Positions 24,693 through 35,200 of a DNA stretch of 64,000 bases are shown in pieces. The stretch is from Xanthomonas sp. 10-10. Its GTDB lineage: Bacteria; Pseudomonadota; Gammaproteobacteria; Xanthomonadales; Xanthomonadaceae. Under the pieces are notes generated by a model. That model made no database searches. It had not been told where the DNA came from and saw only the letters and a program-made list of their open reading frames with translations. The position numbers and the translations under genes were made by a program. The DNA lies in the NCBI RefSeq assembly GCF_040182365.1, contig NZ_CP144460.1, positions 4,766,935 to 4,830,934 of the forward strand, written 5' to 3'. Each line of letters starts with the position of its first letter. Positions within the stretch are counted from its first letter, which is position 1.

Positions 24693-27473
24693 TCAGTGCG
24701 CCTCGTCCCAGTTATCGCCCACGCCCGAATCCACTACCAGCGGCACGCGTAGTTGCGCCGCCGAGGCCATGCGCGCGGTGACTTCGCTCAGCAGCGTGTC
24801 GACGAAATCGGTATCGGCTTCGAACACCAGTTCGTCGTGCACCTGCAGGATCATCAGCGCGCGCTGCGCGTGGTCGGCGATCCAGCCGTCCACGCTGACC
24901 ATCGCGCGCTTGATGATGTCCGCCGCGGTGCCCTGCATCGGCGCGTTGATGGCGGCACGCTCGGCGCCGGCGCGCTGGCCCTGGCTGCCGGCGTTGATGA
25001 AGTCCAGATACAGCCGGCGGCCGAATACCGTCTCCACGTAGCCCTTGTCGCGCGCCTGCTGGCGGGTGATTTCCATGAAGTCGCGCACGCCCGGGTAACG
25101 GCTGAAGTACAGCGCGATGTAGTCCTGCGCCTCGCCACGGCCGATGCCGAGCTGGCGGGCCAGGCCGAACGCGCTCATGCCGTACATCAGGCCGAAGTTG
25201 ATCGCCTTGGCGGCGCGGCGCTCGTCACTGCTGACGGTGTCGATGGTGCGGCCGAAGACTTCCGCTGCGGTGGCGCGGTGCACGTCGGCACCGGACTCGA
25301 ACGCGCCCACCAGGCCGGGGTCGCCGGACAGGTGGGCCATGATGCGCAGCTCGATCTGCGAGTAGTCGCAGGCGATCAGCTTGCGCCCGGCCGGGGCGAC
25401 GAAGGCGCGGCGGATGCGGCGGCCGTCGTCGGTGCGGATCGGGATGTTCTGCAGGTTGGGATCGGACGAGGACAGCCGCCCGGTGGCCGCGCCGGCCTGG
25501 TGGTAGCTGGTGTGCACGCGCCCGGACTGCGGGTGGATCATCTCCGGCAGCTTGTCGGTGTAGGTGCTGCGCAGCTTGGTCAGGCCGCGGTATTCCAGGA
25601 TCACCCGCGGCAGCTCGTGCTGGTCGGCGATGGCTTCCAGCGCCTCTTCGTTGGTCGAGGGCTGGCCCTTGGGCGTCTTGACCACCGCGGGCAGCTTGAG
25701 CTCGTCGAACAGCAGCGCCTGCAGCTGCTTGGGCGAATCCAGGTTGAACGTGCGCCCGGCCAGCTCGGTGGCTTTTTGCTGGGCGGCGAGCATGCGCTTG
25801 GACAGGTCCGCGCTCTGGCGGCGCAGTTCGGCCGCGTCCACGCATACGCCATTGGCTTCGATGCGGGCCAGCACTTCCACCAGCGGCATCTCGATGTCGC
25901 GGTAGACCCGCTCCAGGCCGGGCTCTGCGGCCAGCTTGGGGCCGAGCACGTGATGCAGGCGCAGGGTGATGTCGGCGTCTTCGGCGGCGTAGCGGGTGGC
26001 GTCGTCCAGGCTGATCTGGGCGAACGGGATCTGCTTGGCGCCCTTGCCGCAGACGTCCTCGTACTTGACCGTGTCGTAGCCCAGGTAGCGCTTGGCCAGG
26101 CTGTCCATGTCGTGGCGGGCGCTGCCGGAGTTGAGCACGAAGCTTTCCAGCAGGGTGTCATCGGCATAACCGGCCAGCTCCACGCCATGGCGGCGCATCA
26201 CGTGCAGGTCGTACTTGCCGTGCTGGCCGAGCTTGCGCACCGCAGGGTCGATGAGCAGCGGCGCCAGCTGCGCCAGCGCCTGGGCACGGTCGAGCTGGGC
26301 CGGGGCGCCGGGGAAGTTGTGGCCGAACGGCAGATACGCCGCCTGGCCGGGCTCGGCGGCCACGCTCAAGCCGATCAGGTCGGCCTGCAGCGGGTCCAGG
26401 CTGTCGGTTTCGGTATCGAAGGCGAACTGGCCGGCGGCGCGCAGGCGCGCGATCCAGCTGTCGAGCTGTTGCTGGGTCAGGATGGTCTCGTACTGGCCCG
26501 GTGCCGACAGCGCCGGGTCCACTTCCACCGGGGCGCTGACCGGGCCGGACACGAAGCCGGTGCCGCGCGCGCGGCCGGGCTCGGTGCGGGCCACGGCCAT
26601 GGCTTCGGTCTGCGCGCCGGCGGCCGCTGCGCCGCCCAGCTCGCGCAAGGCCTGGCTGAAGCCGTAGCGGGCGTACAGCACCGCCAGCGTTTCGGCGTTG
26701 GGCTCGCGCAGGTCCAGCGCGCGCGGGCCGCTGGCCAGCGCGACGTCGGTCTTGATGGTGACCAGTTCGCGGTTGAGCGGCAGCCGCGGCAATGCGGCGC
26801 GCAGGTTGTCGCCGATCTTGCCCTTGATCTTGTCGGCGTTGGCGATCACGCCATCGAGCGAGTCGTATTCGGCCAGCCATTTGGCGGCGGTCTTGGGGCC
26901 GCACTTTTCCACGCCGGGCACGTTGTCGATGGCATCGCCCATCAGCGCCAGCAGGTCGACGATCTGGTTGGGGCGCACGCCGAACTTGGCGATCACCGCC
27001 GCGTCCGAGTCCATGCGGCTGCCGCTCATGGTGTTGACCAGTTCGATGCCCGGACGCACCAGCTGGGCGAAATCCTTGTCGCCGGTGGAGATGGTGACGT
27101 TCAACCCATCACTGGCGCCTTGCAATGCCAGCGTGCCGATCACATCGTCCGCTTCCACGCCATCGATGCGCAGGATGTCGATCCCCAGCGCATGCACGAT
27201 GTCGCACATCGGCTGCACCTGCGCGCGCAGGTCGTCGGGCATCGACGGGCGGTTGGCCTTGTAGTCGGCATACAAGTCGTCACGGAAGGTCTTGCCCGGC
27301 GCATCCACCACGAACGCGACATAGGCCGGGCGCTCCTTCAAGGTGGCGCGCAGCATGTTGACCACGCCGAACAAGGCGCCGGTGGGCTCGCCCTGGGCAT
27401 TGGTCAGCGGCGGAAGCGCGTGGAACGCGCGGTACAGGTAACTGGACCCGTCGATCAGGACTAATCTGCTCAT
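24693..27473 (-). CDS. polA: DNA polymerase I
   Basis: A 926-residue three-domain polymerase. The 5' nuclease domain starts VLIDGSSYLYRAFHALPPL and contains KANRPSMPDDL. The 3'-5' proofreading domain keeps the catalytic acids in FAFDTETDSLDP, so proofreading should be active. The polymerase domain has motif A (ACDYSQIELRIMAHLSGD), motif B (RRAAKAINFGLMYGMSAFG) and motif C (LQVHDELVFEAD). It fills gaps and removes RNA primers during replication and repair. Divergent from the DUF2782 gene, with less than 70 bases between starts; the small RNA lies just downstream. Confidence 0.98.
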   Translation of the reverse strand: MSRLVLIDGSSYLYRAFHALPPLTNAQGEPTGALFGVVNMLRATLKERPAYVAFVVDAPGKTFRDDLYADYKANRPSMPDDLRAQVQPMCDIVHALGIDILRIDGVEADDVIGTLALQGASDGLNVTISTGDKDFAQLVRPGIELVNTMSGSRMDSDAAVIAKFGVRPNQIVDLLALMGDAIDNVPGVEKCGPKTAAKWLAEYDSLDGVIANADKIKGKIGDNLRAALPRLPLNRELVTIKTDVALASGPRALDLREPNAETLAVLYARYGFSQALRELGGAAAAGAQTEAMAVARTEPGRARGTGFVSGPVSAPVEVDPALSAPGQYETILTQQQLDSWIARLRAAGQFAFDTETDSLDPLQADLIGLSVAAEPGQAAYLPFGHNFPGAPAQLDRAQALAQLAPLLIDPAVRKLGQHGKYDLHVMRRHGVELAGYADDTLLESFVLNSGSARHDMDSLAKRYLGYDTVKYEDVCGKGAKQIPFAQISLDDATRYAAEDADITLRLHHVLGPKLAAEPGLERVYRDIEMPLVEVLARIEANGVCVDAAELRRQSADLSKRMLAAQQKATELAGRTFNLDSPKQLQALLFDELKLPAVVKTPKGQPSTNEEALEAIADQHELPRVILEYRGLTKLRSTYTDKLPEMIHPQSGRVHTSYHQAGAATGRLSSSDPNLQNIPIRTDDGRRIRRAFVAPAGRKLIACDYSQIELRIMAHLSGDPGLVGAFESGADVHRATAAEVFGRTIDTVSSDERRAAKAINFGLMYGMSAFGLARQLGIGRGEAQDYIALYFSRYPGVRDFMEITRQQARDKGYVETVFGRRLYLDFINAGSQGQRAGAERAAINAPMQGTAADIIKRAMVSVDGWIADHAQRALMILQVHDELVFEADTDFVDTLLSEVTARMASAAQLRVPLVVDSGVGDNWDEAH

Positions 27474-27540
27474 GCTTCAATTCTACGCTGCACATCCGCG
27501 CCACACCGCCCAGCGCATACTCACCGACGACCTAGAACGG

Positions 27541-27840
27541 ATGACAACGATGAAGAGAGCATGTCTTTTGCTGCTGCCATTGCTGCTGCTCGGCGGCTGT
27601 GCCACCACCTCCGGCGGTACTGCCGGCGACGGTATCCCTGCCGGTGCAGATGTCACCAGCAAGACCATGGGCAACGGCGACAAGGTCGACGAATACCGCG
27701 TCAACGGTCAGCTGGAAATGGTGCGCGTCACGCCCGCACGCGGTGCGCCCTACTTCCTGTACGACCGCGACCACGACGGGCATACCGACGCGGAGAAGGA
27801 CAAGGTCAACAAGGTGTATTGGCAGCTGTATCGTTGGTGA
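27541..27840 (+). CDS. DUF2782-type small lipoprotein
   Basis: A 99-residue lipoprotein: MKRACLLLLPLLLLGGCATT has a clear lipobox (LGGC), then a short linker and a compact domain DEYRVNGQLEMVRVTPARG, ending in YFLYDRDHDGHTDAEKD and WQLYRW. This matches the DUF2782 group found beside polA in gammaproteobacteria; its function is unknown. Start codons at 27541 and 27550 are both possible. Position in the membrane depends on the Lol signal; the residue after Cys is Ala, which favours the outer membrane. Confidence 0.82.
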   Translation: MTTMKRACLLLLPLLLLGGCATTSGGTAGDGIPAGADVTSKTMGNGDKVDEYRVNGQLEMVRVTPARGAPYFLYDRDHDGHTDAEKDKVNKVYWQLYRW

Positions 27841-28141
27841 TTCGGGATTCGGGATTCGGGATTGGGAATTCGCAAAAGCGCGGTGTGACTGCGTTTTTGT
27901 TCGGAGGTTGGCGGTGGGCTGGTTGGGCCGCCGCCGTGGGGCAGTCGATGGTGGTGCGGGCACGTTTTGTGCGCTGCCTGTTTGACTGGGTGGTTGGATG
28001 GGGTCGCTGATGTAATGACCGCGCTTGCGGTAAGCGAGAGCGGCCGCTGCTCTGAGCCGGCATGCATCACGCGTATGCTCCAGTTCAGCGCGTTTCATCC
28101 GTACCCGCCTGACGCTGGTTTGCCCGGTGTCGTCGTCGCCC
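27841..28141. other. Intergenic region with TTCGGGA heptamer repeat
   Basis: Directly after the lipoprotein stop codon three perfect TTCGGGA heptamers (27841-27861) are followed by a diverged copy (TTGGGAATTCG). Runs of this GGGATTCGGGATT type are frequent intergenic repeats in xanthomonads. The rest of the 301 bases shows no gene and marks the boundary between the housekeeping region and the type VI locus. Confidence 0.6.
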
Positions 28142-29185
28142 TCAGCCGTTTTCCAGCGGGCCGGTGACGCGTTGCAGGTCGTCGATACCGGCCGGGGCCA
28201 GTTCCTTCATCAGCGCCAGGAAGTCGCAGCCCACCAGGCGCTGCGCACGCCGCAGCAGCATCGGGACCGGGCTGGACGGTTCGCAGCGCGCGTAATAGGC
28301 ACAGATCTCGTCCAGACGCCGCAGCACATCGTCCGGGCCGGCAATGGCACCGGGCGGGCGGGCGCTGCTGCGTGCGCCGTCATCGCCCGCGCCTGCCGGC
28401 GCAGCGTCGATGTCTGCCGATGCGGGGGTGGCGCCGCCATCGCGCGCCTGCCAGTGCGGCAGCACGAAACGTTCCAGCTCGCGCAGGTCGGTCAGCAACG
28501 GGCGTAGATCCGGTGCGGCGGTGCCGACGTGTTCGGTGAGCAAGGCATCGATGGCGCGCGCGTGTGCCGACGCGTCGCCGATGGCCTGGGCAGAGGCGGC
28601 CAGCGTTTCCAGCGTGCAGTCCAGGCAGCAGGCTTCGATCTCGGCCAGGCTGGGGCCGGTCTGGCCCTCGGGCAGCTTGAGGGTGCCGTTGGCCGCGCGC
28701 AGGTCGCGCAGGCTGAAGCGGCCCAACCGCGGCGATTGCACGAACGGCGTGGTGCGCAGCGCGCCGAGCAGGCCCATCGGGTCGCCCAGCCCGACCAGGG
28801 CGTTGATGCGCGAGGTCGGGTCGTTGTCGTCGTCGGCATCCAGCTGCGGGTGCACGCTGTCCCAGTGCTGTTCCAGCAGGCCGCGGATCAGCGCCAGGGT
28901 ATCGGCCCAGCCGGGCAGGCCGCGCAGGCGCAGCCAGGCCGCGCCCAGCTTGCCGGCGATGCGCAGGTCGCGGCTGCGCCGGCTCAGTTCCAGTGCGAGC
29001 GCCTGCACCTTGTCCCAGTCGGGTTCTTCGGCGGCGATGACGCTCTCGCCCAGGGTGCGCTCGGGGCGGACGGCCGCGTCGCGCTCAAGACGCAGAAAGT
29101 CCGGGTCGTATTCCAGGTCCGGGCCGGCCGGGGCGTCGTCGCTGATCGGCGCCAGCAGGGTCTGCAGGGAAGTGTCGTCGTGCAT
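28142..29185 (-). CDS. tssA: Type VI secretion cap/assembly protein TssA
   Basis: A 347-residue protein with the ImpA N-terminal domain typical of TssA: LLAPISDDAPAGPDLEYDPDF, then EPDWDKVQALALELSRRSRDL and LRGLPGWADTLALIRGLLEQ, WDSVHPQLDADDDNDPTSR. The C-terminal part (RRLDEICAYYARCEPSSPVP, LLRRAQRLVGCDFLALMKEL) is the short TssA C-domain. TssA primes the baseplate and coordinates tube and sheath growth. It is the last gene of the minus-strand series, 47 bases after the tpsA stop, with a GGAG ribosome binding site. It is separated from the other T6SS genes by the adhesin pair. Confidence 0.93.
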   Translation of the reverse strand: MHDDTSLQTLLAPISDDAPAGPDLEYDPDFLRLERDAAVRPERTLGESVIAAEEPDWDKVQALALELSRRSRDLRIAGKLGAAWLRLRGLPGWADTLALIRGLLEQHWDSVHPQLDADDDNDPTSRINALVGLGDPMGLLGALRTTPFVQSPRLGRFSLRDLRAANGTLKLPEGQTGPSLAEIEACCLDCTLETLAASAQAIGDASAHARAIDALLTEHVGTAAPDLRPLLTDLRELERFVLPHWQARDGGATPASADIDAAPAGAGDDGARSSARPPGAIAGPDDVLRRLDEICAYYARCEPSSPVPMLLRRAQRLVGCDFLALMKELAPAGIDDLQRVTGPLENG

Positions 29186-29232
29186 GGCAGGCTCCGTCGG
29201 GGGAGCCGCCGCGGTGGGCGGCGGCGCTGGGC

Positions 29233-32200
29233 TTATTGCGGGGTGCAGACCGCGTCCGGGTCGCCGGCGTCGCAGGCCGGTTGCTGGTCGTCGGGCAGAC
29301 GCAGGCCGGGACGGACCAGGCCGAAGGCGCGATACGGTGTCCCGCTGGCGGACAGGTCGACGAAGGCGATGGTGCGGCTGGCCGAGCTCTGCGCGCGACC
29401 GGCAAACGCCGAGGCCGGGACGTTGAAGCTGGAGCCGCCGCTCAGGTCGAGCAGCCCGCCCTCGGCGGTGGTGGCGTTGAAGTACGCCGGTGGCGCGCCC
29501 ACCGCGCCGATCACCTGGGCGCCGGTGCCGATCAGGTAGATCGGGTCCTGCTGGGTGCCGATGCGGCCGGTGGCGGAGAAGTTGCCGGTGCCATCGCGCA
29601 GGGGCGCGCGGCCTTCCTGCAGCAGGTCGCCCCGCACCGACAGCAACAACGCGCTGTTGCCGGCGTCCACGCTGTAGGAACTGCCATTGGCCAGCACCAG
29701 CGTGAGGTCGCCCGCGTTGGTGAGGCTGAAGCCATTGCTGGCGGTGAAATCGCCGAGCCGCACCACGCGGTTGTCGATGAAGGTGGTGGCATCGCCCAGC
29801 AGCACCGGGCCACCGGCGCTGCCGCTGAGCAGGTTGGTGCCGATCGTGCTGCCGGCGCGCTGGCGGATGCCGGCAGCCGCCTGCAGCCAGGTGGTCGCGG
29901 CACTGAGCTGACCATCCAGCAGCAACGCATCGCCGCTGCGCAGCCGCAACAGGTTGCCGCCGTCCACGCGCCCGCTGACCTGCAATGCGCCGGCACTGAC
30001 CACGTCCAGGCCTTGCGCACTGAAAGCGCCGAGCGTGCCGATGGCATTGCCGGCGCCGGTCAGCGTGGCCGCGCCGGTGGCGCTGCCGCTGAGGTGCGCT
30101 GCGCGCAGGCTGCCGCCGCTCTGGGTGATGGCACCGCCGCTGCGCATGCCGAGGTTGCCGGCACTGCTGACGTCGTGACCCAGCTGCAGGGCGCCGCCGC
30201 TGCTCAACGCAACCGCGTTGCCGGCGATCGCACCGCTGGTGGAGAGCTGGCCGCCAGCCTGCAGCGCGACCGCACCGCTCGCCTGCGCCGCCACGGCCAG
30301 GTCGTTGCGATCGACCAGGGCGATGCTGCCGCCATTGGCCTGCACGCTGCCCTGGAAATCGTTGCCGGCGTCGGTGAGCACGATGGCACCGGTGCCGGCG
30401 TCGAGCACGCTGGTGCCCACGACCGTCAACGCGCCTTGCTGGGTGATGCCGGTGTCGGTTGCCGCAGGACGCGACACCGCTTGCGCGGTCAGCCTGCCGG
30501 TGCCGCCGGCTCCATTGCTGCCGCTACGTGCCACCAGGGTGCCGCCGATACGGCCCTGGCCCAGGTCAAGACCGGCACCGCTGGCGACATCCAGCGTGCC
30601 CACGTCCAGGTTGCCCAACGTCAGCCCATTGCGATCGCCCACGCGGGTGTCGCCACCGCTGAGGTTCACTGCCGACTGGAAATCGTTGCCGGCATCGGCA
30701 AGCGCAATGGAAGCGCCGGCACTGTTGATACGGGCAGCGCCGGTCACGGTCAGCGCAGCGGTCTGCGACACCGCACCGCCGTTGCTGGCGGCATCCAGAT
30801 CGCCATTGACCAGGCCAAAGCCAAGGTTGAGCGCACCGTTGCTGGCGACATCGAGCGCACCGGTGGTCAGCGCACCCAGCGTCAGCGCATTGGCATCGCG
30901 CACCCGCGTGGCACCACCGCTGAGCGCAAGCAGGCCCTGGAAGTCGTTGCCGGCGGCATCCAGCACGATCGCGCCGCTGCCGGCATCGACGCTGCTGTTG
31001 CCTGCCACCTGCAGCGTGCCCGCGCTCTGGGTGATCGCCGCGTTGTTGCTGCGCAACGCCAGGCCGCCGGACGCAGCGATGCGATTGCCAAGCACGATGC
31101 CGTTGGCGCCGCTGAGCTGCACCTCGCCACCACGCAGCGCGCCGGTGGTGGTGAGCAAGCCGCCGCGCGCGATCGCATCGAGCGCACCGCTGCCGGTGTC
31201 GACTGTGGAGGTCAACAGCAGCGCACCGCCGGCATCCAGCGATACCGCGCCATCGCCGGTGCCTTGCACGGCGGCGAGTTGCAGGTCGTTACGGTCGACC
31301 AAGGCAATGCCATCGCCGGTGGCGGCGACGGCACCGACGAAATCGTTGTTGGCATCGGTCAACGCGATCGCGCCGCTACCGGCGTTGAGGTTGCTTGCGC
31401 CGTTGATGGTGAGCGCGCCGGTTTGATTGATGACACTGCCGTTGCTGGTGGCGGCGAGTGCGCCGTTGACGGTGCCCTGGCCGAGGTTCAACGCAGCGTT
31501 GCTGGTGACGCTGAGTGCACTGGTGTTGAGCGTGCCCAGGGTGAGCGTGTTGGTATCGACGATCTGCGTCGCGCCGCCGGTGAGCGCCACGGCGCCGGTG
31601 AAGTCGTTGGCATTGGCCAGTGCGATGGCGCCGGAACCTGCGTTGACGGTGGTGGCGCCGCCGACCAGCAACTGGCCGCCGGTCTGGTTGATTGCGGCAT
31701 TGGTGGTGCGCAGGGTCAGCGCGTTGCCGGCATTGACGGTGTGCGCCAGGGTCAGGCCGTCGCGCGCAGTGAGCACGACGTTGGCACCGCTCAGAGCGCC
31801 GCCAGTACTGAACGCGCTGCCGGTGGAGGTGAGCGTCAGGCTGCCGGTGCCGGCGGAGATTGCCGATGCAGGCAGGTCGAGCGTCTGCGCAGTGAGCGCA
31901 ATGTCGCCGCTGGTGTTGCCATTGATCGAAGAGACCTGCAGCAGGCTGCGGTCGGTCACGGCGATACCGTTGCCGGTCAGGCCGAGCGCGCCCTGAAACT
32001 CGTTGTTGGCATCGGTCAACGCAATCGTGCCGCTGCCGGCGTTGATGCTTCCAACACCGGTGACGGTGAGCGCACCGGTCTGGGTGATGGCGCCGTTGTT
32101 GCTGGTGGCGGTCAGGCTACCGGTGCTGCCGGTACCCAGATTCAACGCACCGGTGCTGCTGACGGTGAGCGCGCCGGTGTTGAGGCTGCCCAGGGTGAGC

Positions 32201-35200
32201 GTGTTGGTATCGACGATCTGCGTTGCGCCGCCGGTGAGCGCCACGGCGCCGGTGAAGTCGTTGGCGTTTGCCAGTGCGATGGCGCCGGAACCTGCGTTGA
32301 CGGTGGTGGCTCCGCCGACCAGCAACTGGCCGCCGGTCTGGTTGATTGCGGCATTGGTGGTGCGCAGCGTCAGCGCATTGCCGGCATTGACGGTGTGCGC
32401 CAGGGTCAGGCCGTCGCGCGCAGTGAGCACGACGTTGGCACCGCTCAGAGCGCCGCCGGTACTGAACGCGCTGCCGGTGGAGGTGAGCGTCAGGCTGCCG
32501 GTGCCGGCGGAGATTGCCGATGCAGGCAGGTCGAGCGTCTGCGCAGTGAGCGCAATGTCGCCGCTGGTGTTGCCATTGATCGAGGAGACCTGCAGCAGGC
32601 TGCGGTCGGTCACGGCGATGCCGTTGCCGGTCAGGCCGAGCGCGCCCTGAAACTCGTTGTTGGCATCGGTCAACGCAATCGTGCCGCTGCCGGCGTTGAT
32701 GCTTCCGGTACCGGTAACGGTAAGCGCACCGGTCTGGGTGATGGCGCCGTTGTTGCTGGTGGCGGTCAAGGCGCCGGTGATGCCGGTGCCCAGATTCAAC
32801 GCACCGGTGCTGCTGACGGTGAGCGCGCCGGTGTTGAGGCTGCCCAGGGTAAGCGTGCTGGTATCGACGATCTGCGTTGCGCCGCCGGTGAGATTGAGCG
32901 TGCCGGCGAAATGATTGCCGATGTCGGTCAGTGCAACCGTGGCGCTGCCGGCGTCGATGCTGCCAAGCCCATTGACGGTGAGCGCGCCGGCCTGGGTGAT
33001 GGCGCCATTGTTGCTGGTGGCGGTCAAGGCGCCGGTGCTGCCGGTGCCCAGGTTCAACGCGCCGGTGCTGGTGACGGTAAGCGCGCCGGTGTTGAGGTTG
33101 CCAAGCCTGAGTGTGTCGGCATCGACCACCTGCACGGCGCCGCCGCTCAGATTCACCGTGCCGGTGAAATTGTTGGCGCCATCGGTCAGCGTGATGTTGC
33201 CGCTGCCGGCGTCGAAGCGGCTGCTGCCGCTGACGGTCAGCGCGCCTTGCTGGTCGATGGCGGTGTTGTTGCTGTTGACCAGCAGGCTGCCGACGCTGCT
33301 GTTGCCCAGGGTAAGCCGATCGCGATCGACCACCTGCACGGCGTTGCCGCTCAGACCCACTGCACCGCCGAAGTCGTTGTCGCTCGCATTCAGGGTGATG
33401 TTGTCGGTGCCGGCGTTGAACTGCGCTGCACCGCCCACTGCAAGCCCGCCGGTCTGGGTGATGCCGCCGCTGGCGCTGGTGGCGGTCAGCGTGGTGGTTG
33501 CGCTGCCCTGGCCAAAGCTCAGCGCACCGCCGCTGCGCAGCGTCAGCGCGTTGGCGTTGAAGCTGCCCAGGGTCAAGGCGCCGAGCGCGTTGATCTGTAC
33601 CGCGCCACCGGTCACCGACAGCGCACCGGTGAACGCGTTGGATGCGCCGTTCAACACCACCGCGCCGCTGCCGGCATCGACCGAGGTGGTGCCACCGATG
33701 GCGAGCGTGCCGGAGAGCTGGGTAAGCGCAGCGCCGGTGGTGCCCAGCTGCAGGTTGCCGCTGGTGGTGATGTCATGCGACAGCGTGATGCCGTTGCGCC
33801 CGTTGAGGCTGACATTGCCACCGCGCAGCGCACCGGCGGTGGATACGCTGCCGTTGTCCGAACGCAGCTGCAGCGTGGCGCTGCCGGTGTCGATCGATTG
33901 CGCCGGCAGGCTCAGGGTGCCGCCGGCGGTGAGCGCGACCGCGCTGTTGGCGGCGCTGGTCAGCGAGACGATGGACAGGTCGTTGCGGTCGTAGATACCG
34001 ATGGCGCCACCGGTCAGGTCCAGTCCGGCCTTGAAATCGTTGCCCGGACCGAGCAGCGAGATCGCACCGGTGCCGGCGTTGACGGTGCCGAGCGCGCCAG
34101 CGCTGATCGCACCACCGCCCTGGGTGATGGCCGCATTGGTGGCGGTCAGCGCCAGGGTGCTGTCGGCATCGATGTCGTGGTCCAGGGTCAGCCCGTCGCG
34201 TGCGTTCAGGCTGATCTGGTTGGCACTGAGCGCGCCCTTGGTCGCCAGCGCGCCGCCCTGCGCGCTCAGCCGCAGATTGCCTGCGCCGAGATCGATGGCC
34301 TGCGTTGGCAGCACCAGGTCGGCGCCGGCGGTGAGGGTGACATCCCCGCCGCTACCGGCGGTGAGCGAGGTCACGGTGAGCGTGTCGCGGTCGCTGACCG
34401 CGATGCCGGTGCCGACCAGGGTCAGCCCGCCCTGAAAATCGTTGCCGCCGTTGTCCAGTGCAATCGCGCCGCTGCCTGCATTGAGCGTTGCAGGTCCGGT
34501 GAGGGTCAGTGCGCCGCCCTGGATGATGGCGCCGCCATTGCTGTTGGCAGTGACGCTGCCGCCGATGCTGCCCTGGCCCAGGTTCAAGTTGCCGTGGCTG
34601 GTGGCGGTGAGCGCGGTGGTGGTGATGGCGCCCAGGGTGAGCGCGTTGCTGTCGTTGACCAGCGCCGTGCGGCCGGTGAGCGAGACCGCGCCGCCGAAAT
34701 CGTTGCCGGCACCGTTCAGGCTGATGGCGCCGGTGCCCGCTGCCGCTGTGGCGTCGGTGGTGCCGGTGACAGCGAGCAGGCCGGCGGTCTGGGTGATCGC
34801 CCCGGTGTCGCTGGTCAGCAGCAGGTTGCCGCTGGCCTGGATGCTGTGGCCAAGGTTCAGCGCATCGCGCGCACGCAGGTTGACCTGATTGCCGGACAGT
34901 GCGCCCGCGGTGCTGAGCCCGCCGCCGAGCGCACTGAGCGACAGGGCGCCGGTGCCGGTGGCAATGGCCTGCGCGGGCAGGCTGAGCGCGCCGCCGGCGG
35001 TGAGCGCGACGGCGCCGTTGCTGCCATTGGTGAGCCCGGCGATGGTGAGATCGTTGGCATCGCGTACTGCAATGCCGGTACCGGTCAGCGTGAGCGCGCC
35101 CACGAAGTCGTTGCCGACCGCGGTCAGCGCGGTGCTCGCGCTGCCGGAATCGAGCGTGCTGGTGCCGCCCACCGTCAATGCGCCGGCCTGGCTGATCTGC

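Noticed and set aside
24753-27464. A 903-codon plus-strand frame opposite polA
   Set aside because: It mirrors polA over its whole length and has no recognisable content; an effect of codon bias at third positions.
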